Under the pieces are notes generated by a model, which saw only the letters and a list, made by a program, of their open reading frames with translations, made no database searches and was not told where the DNA came from. This document shows, piece by piece, positions 55,790-64,000 of a DNA stretch of 64,000 nt (positions are counted from its first letter, which is position 1; every line of letters starts with the position of its first letter). The stretch lies in NCBI GenBank assembly GCA_947683625.1, contig CANTUR010000340.1:2294001-2358000 (forward strand), in the 5' to 3' direction. The position numbers were made by a program, and so were the translations under genes. The stretch is from Mallotus nudiflorus. Its lineage: Eukaryota > Streptophyta > Magnoliopsida > Malpighiales > Euphorbiaceae.

Positions 55790-57757
55790 AGAGGACATGA
55801 AAAGGGGAAGTGCGCATGACTGCACATGGGAGGCATGTGGTCACTTGCCTCCCCCCTCTGTTGCTTATTTAAGAGACCATTTCAAAGGTCTTGGGAGGCT
55901 TCATCTAAACTTTTTAGAGTGTTTTCTAGCTTTTGTTAACCTTTTTTGTGTTTCAGGTGCTTTCTGCTATGTTTTTGCTTTTGTACTTTTGCATAAAATA
56001 GAGTTCCCTAATATTCATGAGGGTATAAGGAAATTTTTATTAATGCTGATGTTGATATTGAGGGTGACTTTGTAGAGGCTACTGGAGCTGGGATGTCTAT
56101 AGCAGGGACTAGCACATCTAGTGCTTAGAGTTTTCAACCATCCAAGCTTTTTTGGGGGTGATCCTATCCCTATTATTCATAGCTTGGAGACTCACACTTG
56201 GGTGCATTATCATTGTGAGGTGGGTCCTTCTTTGCCCTTATTTTCTTAAGCTTGTTTGCTAGTTGTCTTGCTATTTATATTACTATATGAGGTTGTCGTA
56301 GGTGCAGCTCTATAGCTCTTGCTATAATTGTCTATCTACCATTATTGTAAATGTTGATGGCTAATAGTACTTACTTTATTTTCTTTTTATTATTGTCTCA
56401 TTGTCACAATGCTTTCATTTTTACCCTTTATTGTTGTTTTGATCATGTTAAGTGATAAAGATAGATGTGTTAGTATTTAGTAGTTGTACAAATGTTTGAC
56501 AATGTACCTACTTTATAGCCCTGTAGGTATGTCATCGTGCTACTTGGTAGTTTCAATAGGGTTAGTATGTATTATCTAGGTCATTTGATGTGCGTGAAGT
56601 AGATGATTATTGGGAAGGGCTTCAATGGAGTGATTGTTGCACTATCTTATGACTCATATGCATTGAGTCAAATTGCTATGTATTCATTGATAGAGTGGTG
56701 GATGGACATGATGCATACTTTCCATATGCCTATCGAGAATATGACTATTACCCGTTGGACTTTGCCGCCATCACAGGCTTGAGATTTTCTAGAGGGCCCA
56801 TTCCTTTTAGTAACAAGCAGTGTTCCATTGCTATGGCGATGAGGCATAACAAGAGGGATTTGATTAGGGAAGTCACTCTTTTGAAGTCAGGTTGTCTGTA
56901 CTTCAATTGATACATGAAATTTGTTTCTTCTATATGGGCTTTGTATAATGATGGCCTCATTTCAATAGAGCAGCGAGCTCACTGCTTTTTATTTTATTTA
57001 TTGAGTGTTGTTATTTTCTTAAACCCTTCAAGTACTAGTGATATGCAATTGTTGCCCATTTTGACTAGATGGTCTGCTGGACTATCGCTGGGGTGCTACT
57101 GCCTTTGCTCATATGTACTCAAGACTTGATGCAGCATGTTGAGCTAGCTTAAGGATCTATATATGTTTATTTATACTAGACATAACTAGGAGTTCTATTG
57201 TCTGTTCTTTTTCTTTTAGTTTGTTATGTCTAACCCTTTGATTTTGATAGATCTAGGCATACGAATTCGAGATTCTCCCTTGACTGCCCATTGAGCATTA
57301 CTACAAGGATGGCTTCCCTCATTATTCTTATTGGATTTGAAAGACTACAAATTTGATTGAGGATTGGATGTTAGCCCAAAACCATATGAGGAGGTTAACC
57401 CCTGATTAGGTATGTCTTATTCTTATTGTGTTGGTTATCAATTTCTTAAGGATGTTTTGTTTATTATTGCCCTTTGAGCATATCTTCCTCTGCTAGTGGG
57501 TGCCAATATCTAATTGGATGGTAGAGATGGTAGCTACATGGCAGCTGAGATAGAGATGAGTGTTGCATTCTAGCCTCATCAATAGGGTGTGGTATTTGGG
57601 GAAGAGGGTCCATTACTGGTGGGATGGCTAACACATGAGGAGAGTTCCCATCCCTGCCTATAGGGACATGTTTTTGGGCCATGAGCTCTGCAGTGATGAT
57701 CCTATGGTTGCTATGATGGGATTCCCCTTTGAAACCCTCTTGGAGAGTAAGGGTTTA
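55790..57757 (+). pseudogene. Plant mobile domain (MAIN-like) gene, first part
   Basis: Plus strand. A TATA-like TATTTAAG at about 55865 precedes a leader and possible starts at 56042. An early coding piece near 56150-56217 (GGDPIPIIHSLETHTW) is followed by GTGGGT, a possible intron donor. The PMD begins with QIAMYSLIEWWMD and MMHTFHMPIE (56660-56730), then after a slip PLDFAAITGLRFSRGPIPF (56755-56810), HCFLFYLLSVVIFLNPS (56975) and YRWGATAFAHMYSRLDAA (57078-57131). A later piece (57600-57740) reads MRRVPIPAYRDMFLGHELCS and ends ETLLESKGL, where a solo Tat LTR interrupts. It matches the antisense PMD gene at 48070-49440 (THTFH and RGxPIPF shared). Confidence 0.68.
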
Positions 57758-59827
57758 TGTAAGCACCCAATTTCAGGATGCAACTATGTACAATTGCGAT
57801 GTAAGCCCCTATGATGAAATTCATTCAAAAATTGAACTTGGTTGTCAATTTTCTAGACTTTAGGGACTAAATTGCAATTTTTTTAGGATTTGATTGTAAA
57901 TAAGTCAATTTTTTAGGGGTCTTTTCACAATTAAAAAAATTCAAAATTAGGATTGGCATTTTAAACGCCTATCAGCATTGGTGTAATGCCAATCGACATT
58001 ACATAATGCCGGCGCGTAAAGTCCTATTTTTCAATTTTTTTGAGTATTTTTTCTTAATTTTTTATCAAATTTTTCAGTGTTTTGATTAATTGAAAATTTA
58101 ATTTTATATGATGAAAATTTCAATGCATTCAAAATGCATAAATAACCTTCAAAAATCAAAATTCTTATCAGTTTGTTTTAGGTGAGATGAGTATATTCCT
58201 GCAATTGAGGAAGCCAGTACGCACAGACTCTGCATTTCAAAGTAGACTCTGCATGCGTTCAAGGGGGCACCTTTTTTATTGATAGGATTTTTTCTCACAG
58301 TGAGATTGAGATAAACACACACACGCAAATACTGAAATTTGACTGCGCAAAAAAATAACCCTAAAATCCAAAATGCTATTGAGAACGTCCTTTCAGTCCA
58401 AAATCAATAGTTATTCAATTTCAACGGTGATAATCCAATATGAGGGGCTAAAAAAGGGCATTTATATAGCATCAGTGTTCTTTTTTTATTCTTTTTTCTA
58501 TTTTTCATTTCTTTTATATTATTTTCTTTTTATGATTTTTTCTTTCATTTTTGTTATTGTTTTGATTATTTAATTTCACTACTAATATAATTACTTTTTT
58601 GTTTTTTTATTTTTGATGTCCCCATGAGGATTGAGAAGGACACTGCTTGTGTTTAGATGAAAAAAAGGTCCACGGAATGCCATGGAAGAACATGTATTGT
58701 TTTCTAGTAGAACGTAGGATTTTTTATTTTTATTTTGTATCTTGGTATCCTGTGTAGTTTTTTTTATTTGTGGATGTATAATTGTTTAATTTTAAATTTT
58801 GTATGTAGTTTGTAATAGTCCTATTAGTGGGAATAGTGAAAGATTTAACTTTTTACACTTTAAAATTAATTAATAAATATAGGTTCACTAGGTAAAATTC
58901 ATTAAAATTAATGGTAGCTTTAGTTAATTAGGGTTTGTATGTAATTAAAATAGGTTTTTTTAGAAATCATTTATGAATGTGTTTTGATTTGATTTTGTTA
59001 TGTTTTTTTGATGTTTTTGGGCTTTTTTTTTTATGTTTTTAGGCCCTAATCCCATGTTTAGGCCTAACCCACTTAATAAATAAGTTTAAAAGTGGTTTAG
59101 GACTTTAAATAATTAAAATCAATTTAGGCCCATAAGGCTAATTACATTTTAGGCCCACTTAGTTAATTAAAACTTAATCAGATTTAGCTCAGCCCACTTA
59201 AATTCATTTCTTTTAAAATAAATAGACCTAGACCCACATTTTACTTAAAATAAAACCAAGTTAGACTTAGGCCTACTAAATTAACTTTCCTTTAAAATTG
59301 AATAGACTTAAGCCCATTTCTTAGATAGACTAAAATAAATAGATATAGGCTCATTAATTAATAAAAATGTAGGCCCACCTTTAGTCTCTTTCTCACTTGT
59401 AAATAATATGTAAATCTAGCTAACTTTTTAACATAGTTTAGACTTAGGGACAATGCAATATTGAGTGCATTTTTTATATGTAATTTTATTGACTAGATGC
59501 TTAAGGTTAGATGGATGTCAAATATGGTTTAATAAAATTGCATGTAATTTGAGGATGAAATAATCATTTATAAAATTATTCTACATGAACACGAGACTAA
59601 GAGAAGTTAGTATTCTGCATCCAGAATCTCCTGGTTATGGTGCTAGCTTTCTTTTAGTGAATTGAGTACCACCTTTTTTATTTGTCCCAGTTATTACCCT
59701 GGGTGGCGACTCATCATCTTCATGACATGTCTTTATGACAGTGGTTAGTGTGTTCTTTAAGGCCTTGAGCCTAAGCAGTGTCGCGATTGATAAAATCTTG
59801 GACGTGCACTGAACCCTACCATCTACA
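57758..59827 (+). mobile_element. Solo Tat LTR inserted in the PMD gene
   Basis: 2070 bp, TGTAAGCACCC (TG kept) to ATCTACA, same family as 35613-37947. The flanking 5-mers GTTTA and ATTTG agree at three positions and differ by two transitions, a plausible decayed duplication. No internal region. It has one AATGCCAATCGACATT palindrome at 57985-58000 and a T-rich stretch 58480-58620 that opens as a hydrophobic chance ORF. Confidence 0.82.
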
Positions 59828-60841
59828 ATTTGCCTTATGCTGATGTATTGATCCCTCAGCTAATTAATGTTGTAGCTAATAAGTCCTCTCCTTCACCTTT
59901 ACCTTCTCAAGTAGATGCATCTTATCCCTCAGGTTCGAGGAATAGACCATCACACGGGCCATTGAGAGTTACTTCTTCTGATCTGATAAGCTTTTATTTT
60001 TATTTTAGTGCAAGCATGTAGCAAACATTATTAGTAATAAACAGTAGTTGACATGAGTTATGAGAACTTACCTGCAATGATATCAGAGGAGATTTGGATC
60101 TTCCTTAGAGGAGGATAAGGGCATGCTCCGTACTAAGGTGACTGCTCATGCCAATGGACTGGCTTCTAGTAGCACTATCCTTGGGGATTTGATAGTTTAG
60201 CCATCTTTATCTTTGTTTGGGATGGATTTTCTTGGTAGAGCAGTGAGGTTCAATTTGCCTAGACTTGGTTTTCCTCATTTTGGTGTTTCTCCTACTTATG
60301 CTACCAATATTCATGTTCTTCACTTATTCTTGCATGTGCTTCATTTATTTAGTGAGTGGACATTGATTTATTTGTTTGCTTTTATAAATTCCTATGTCCT
60401 CGGGTTAGTACAGGTATACTATTGTAGAGAATGTGCATCAGTGCTTTTTAGAGTTTACCACTACTCAGAGGGTATGCCTTCTTTAGTGTACCTATTTTTC
60501 TATGTACTTGTTTTATGTATGAGTGTATGATTTGCAATATGTAATGTAGGTTAAGCACCATATTGCTAGTCATGAATGGAAGTGGTAGCATGCAGCTTAC
60601 CATGATTGTATTAGTGAGCTGGAGTCACAACTAGCATCCTTTAGAATGAACTATAATGAGCCAGGATTAGATGAAGGAGATACTTGAGTAGGATTAGTGC
60701 TTGCTTTTGATGGCAGCCATGGCCGATTTTGTTATTTTAGGAGCTAGGTGTAGGATTTTTTGGCCTCTAGTTTAGTTTATTGTATCATTTTCCCAAGGTT
60801 ATGGACTCTGGGTGTTGTATCTAGTCATTTTTCCTGCATGA
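59828..60841 (+). pseudogene. Plant mobile domain gene, C-terminal part
   Basis: After the solo LTR, frames continue: a Ser/Pro-rich linker (59830-60021, SSPSPLPSQVDASYPSGSRN), a stretch with MLRTKVTAHANGLASSSTIL (60125), and a helix-rich end HHIASHEWKW, HAAYHDCISELESQLASFR (60555-60650) followed by NEPGLDEGDT. The last is coiled-coil-like, as at the C-terminus of some transposon-borne PMD proteins. Possible introns (GTAAG- and TGTAGG-like sites) are not resolvable by eye. 60213-60530 opens as a hydrophobic frame without recognised resemblance. The gene is inactive because of stops and insertions. Confidence 0.45.
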
Positions 60842-63026
60842 TGTTATTAGTATAAGCTATGCCCCAGTGGTATTCTTATAATTATTTAGACATTGTATAT
60901 AATCCCTATGGCAATAAAATATTTGTTTAAATAAATATTTTTTATTTTTTATTATTTTTCCTTTAGTATTATGTTCAATAAATTTATTATCAAAGAGTTG
61001 ATAACATGAGTTACAAATTTATTCAGTACATTTACTATAAATTGTTCGTAGTCGATTAATCAATATTTGGATAATATTAATTAGACTATCACCTCTATCT
61101 ATTTTCCTTCATTAGTATGAGAAACTAATAGTGGGAGGTAATGAATCTTATGCTACTTGATATGAGTGATCATAATAGAGATGTGGATACTCATTGGATG
61201 GGTTAATCGAATAGTGACATTAGTATTATGATTGCAAGCATATTCACATATAATCAACAATCACAATCTAGATTATAATGGTGTATATAGTCCTTAAACT
61301 TAAGGTGACATAGTCATCCACATTTAGGTGGTTAGAGCACATATTTATGTTAATCATCACATGGGTATATGGCATATGGTGGCTCTAATTAGTTAAATGT
61401 AGGGATGAATGTTTAACAAAGATGGGATTCATTACCTAGTGTGAACCAGGATAGATCCTATGCTATCTAAGTTTATTCTTGATGAATAAATTCCTAACCA
61501 GGATAAATACAACATAGTATGAAAAAGAGTTTTAGTACCAGAAAGAGTTCTAGTATTTGTTGTATTTTATTAAGAATTAAATCTTAAGATGAGGTCATAT
61601 AATAAAGCTATTACAGTTTGATAATACCTTGAATCTAGGCTATATTGGGATCTTTAATGAAATGAATTTAATACACGGTAATTATGATCAGGTTCATGTG
61701 AATCATAATATGCATTCATTTCTAATTGGGTAGCTATGATATCGATAATAGGGGTCACTCACAGCTTATGAGAACTAAATATGAATAATTGGGATTTTCA
61801 CATTTAGAATTGAAAAAAGTTTCAAATAATATTAAATGTTAATATTATATTTTCTCATTGCCATTTAGACATGAACCTAGTAAGTTACACCTAATAGAGT
61901 TTTATTTATTGACTATAGTATTAATCTAATTATTGATTAAAAGAGTTTAATCAATTAATCAAGATTAATAGAATTAGATTTATGTTTTGAACATTCATTC
62001 TAGTATATCATGAAATATAATTCAAATAAGAGTATTATTTATTAATTAATATTTATTTAATATTGGATATTAATTCATATATATTAAATTAATAAATAAA
62101 TAAATAAATAAATAAATATATATATATATATATGTTGTTATTTATTTATGGACTTATATTAATGGTCCAAATTGGTGTGGACATAGGCCAAAATTTATTT
62201 TGGATCAAAGATTAATTAAAGTCCATATCTATGTATATGTATAATTTAATATGTAAAATAATACATTTGATGTATACTTTACATACAAATTTATACATTA
62301 ATATGTGTAGGTGGCAAGCTCAATTATTGAATTAAGCAAGGTGGCATATTAATTAAGCGGATATTTCTGAAGTATGCCTAAGGTGTCATTTTTAATCATT
62401 TGAAGGGTTAGGTGTATACCTAAGGTGGCATATTTAATAATCACTTAATTAATTAATGCATACTTTTCCTTAGTGGAAAATTACTACACATATATCATTT
62501 CATATATCTAAGGGAAGTCAAGTGACTTGGTAAGAGAAGGAAGAGGCAAAATAATGCTTAAGTTTTTACTTATAGAGTTAAGAAAAATCACTAAGTGATT
62601 TTGGTTATGATAAGATCATAAACCAAAAATAAACACAACATATGCTAAACATATACTCTATACTTGTGCTCTTAATTAAATTAGTACAAGTTACTATGTT
62701 TAACTAACACAAGTAAGTGATAGATAAGGCTTTTATGTTTCAAACTAGAGGCCTTACATTTGGAGGGCTAAGCATTTTATTCAAGGAATTGAACAAAATG
62801 AAGGCTAAGTTCTATAACAAGTAAGTTTACAAACTTATAATTAATTAATTATTTGGTTGTATATTGCTTAATTTATTTAGTTATGTATTTTAATGCAATT
62901 TGAATCCTAGGAAAATGAAATTCTTCATTTTATGAAGGGTTATGATGAGTAAATTTTTGAAATTTACTCTATTTATACTTGTCGTTACATGTATTTATGT
63001 CTAAATACTATAATTGATTTCTAACA
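60842..63026 (+). mobile_element. Solo copia LTR, same family as 12928-15096 but inverted
   Basis: It begins TGTTATTAGTATAAG and ends TTTCTAACA. Reading on the minus strand reproduces 12928-15096 nearly throughout, so the two are inverted copies 46 kb apart. No clear 5-bp duplication: the flanks are CTGCATGATG on the left (partly overlapping the start) and CTGTATGATG on the right, a near-repeat that may be the duplication after small changes. An AAAT/TA microsatellite at 62091-62132 is expanded compared with the other copy. Confidence 0.8.
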
Positions 63027-63629
63027 ACTGTATGATGCTTATATAATCATGACTGTATATATTTACTGTTGTGTATCATTGATGATGATATTTGCCATTA
63101 CTATTGCCTATCTTTCTATCCTTTTTTGACTAAGGCTTCTCATTTGGATCTTTTCACACTTAGCTAGGTTTTCTTTTTCTTTGATTTTTTGGTTAGGGTG
63201 TCTCCTTCTAGAGCTTTTCATGCCTAGCTGGGCTTTTTTTTTTATGATAGTGGCTATCCATAAGGTGTGAGCTTAGAGAGGATGGTAAGAACTATAGTCA
63301 TGTAATGAAAGAAAATGCAAAGCATGCTTGATGCAATTCATGATGATAAATGTGTTGCACATTTAAAAGACATTTTTTGTAAATTGGCCATCATTCTCAC
63401 TTCACTATAATCATTTAAGAAAAGCACAAGTTCATTCATACAAATTTTGAATTTAAGGTTACCCTTATCTTTAACTACCCTTCTTAAGTTTTCTAGTTAA
63501 GTATTTTCTCTCTTTCTTTAATTTTTGCCTAGGCTGGCATTTTTAGGTTTTCAACTCAACAAGAAGTCCCTAACTTTTGCTTGAGCTACCATTTTTAGGT
63601 TTTCAACTCAGTGGGATGATTTTTTTGAC
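63027..63629 (-). other. 3' region of the second Tat unit with motif repeats
   Basis: On the minus strand two copies of the post-integrase motif (AAAACCTAAAAATGGTAGCTC / AAAACCTAAAAATGCCAGCCTA, each followed by GGCAAAA-TTAG) lie at 63500-63615, as after integrase of the complete Tat element. 63027-63490 is T-rich with a GATCTTTTC..CTAGC..GG repeat pair (63128-63236); no coding region. Confidence 0.55.
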
Positions 63630-64000
63630 TTAGATGTAGTACTTTTTCAGGCGGTCTGTATTGATAGGTTCAGAGAATTCATTGCCTTCATAATCCATCA
63701 GCTTGACTACTCCTTTTGATAAGACATGCTTGACTAGGTATAGGCCTCCCCAATTTGGTTTGAATCTCCCTCTAGGGTCAGTAACTTTTTGACTTGTTTG
63801 CTTCAGCACCCAGTCTCCTACTTTTTCACTCTCGTGTTTTACTTTTTTGTTAATGGACTTGGCTAGTTAAGCCTGGTACAACTATGTATGGTATAGAGCC
63901 TTGAGGTTGTAGCTGTCTAAAAGAGTGAGATTGTCGTGCCTCTATTGAGCCCACTATACTTTTGACAATTTAGATTCAATTACTACTAGAAGAGACTTGA
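63630..64000 (-). pseudogene. C-terminal part of a second Tat integrase (partial)
   Basis: Minus strand, entering from the right edge. It reads RHDNLTLLDSYNLKALYHT, a stop, INKKVKHESEKVGDWVLKQT (63850-63790), DPRGRFKPNWGGLYLVKHVL (63780-63720), NEFSEPINTDRLKKYYI and a stop at 63632-63630. This matches MPRKFKTDDMVLKQSR ... LDRLKKYYL at 45412-45621. It shows that a second Tat element on the minus strand extends beyond the window, so the PMD gene at 55790-60841 is antisense to it. Confidence 0.8.

Noticed and set aside
58373..58573. ORF with a strongly hydrophobic tail resembling a membrane segment
   Set aside because: Lies in a T-rich part of a solo Tat LTR; poly-T codes for Phe and Leu by composition.
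60213..60530. 105-residue hydrophobic ORF
   Set aside because: No family resemblance and T-rich; it may overlap intronic sequence of the PMD gene, so it is not called as a gene.

Overview
The window looks like nuclear DNA of a flowering plant, probably a dicot. It is very AT-rich, and nearly every recognisable sequence belongs to plant-specific retroelements: Athila and Tat lineage Ty3/gypsy elements, Ty1/copia elements, an endogenous caulimovirid-like pararetrovirus, and plant-mobile-domain (PMD) genes. I cannot name the species. I found no intact host gene, no tRNA or rRNA gene, no CRISPR array and no bacterial feature. Nearly all coding sequence is broken by stops and frameshifts, many of them explicable as C-to-T or G-to-A change, as expected for old methylated repeats.

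Left part (1-16300): a decayed pararetrovirus copy on the plus strand (capsid region, zinc knuckle, protease, reverse transcriptase, RNase H, then a second ORF). It is cut by four later insertions. These are a pol-less Athila element (296-7019, minus, target duplication AGTAG/TGTAG), a 384-bp MITE-like piece (7635-8018), a 1.1-kb solo LTR (8026-9165, duplication AAGAGA) and a 2.2-kb copia solo LTR (12928-15096, duplication CCAAC). A copia LTR fragment (16770-17013) and a minus-strand Tat pol fragment (17041-18860) follow.

Middle part (18960-35612): a minus-strand gene fragment resembling the DUF7745/plant mobile domain group. It is split by a full-length but dead Athila element (19906-29419, plus; 1335-bp LTRs, tRNA-Asp primer site, exact duplication GGTCA). 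A 5'-truncated copia element on the minus strand (about 29882-34465) follows, then a 400-bp segment that recurs inverted at 54230-54595.

Right part (35613-64000): a complete 17.95-kb Tat-lineage element (35613-53562, plus, duplication ATAAT). It carries gag, protease, G-patch, RT, two RNase H domains and integrase. Between integrase and the 3' LTR lie two PMD-type genes on the opposite strand, then an 84-bp tandem repeat. The sequence to its right (53568-64000) looks like the 3' half of a second, mirror-image Tat element: integrase C-terminus on the minus strand at the right edge, a PMD gene on the plus strand, and two tandem arrays. That unit is itself broken by a solo Tat LTR (57758-59827) and a solo copia LTR (60842-63026).

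The most notable system is the Tat retrotransposon with antisense PMD genes, seen twice here in the same layout and with its own promoter-like signals. Antisense extra ORFs in Tat elements are known in general; the double PMD/DUF7745 cargo, the LTR-type palindromes near the antisense gene and the repeated upstream segment deserve checking.
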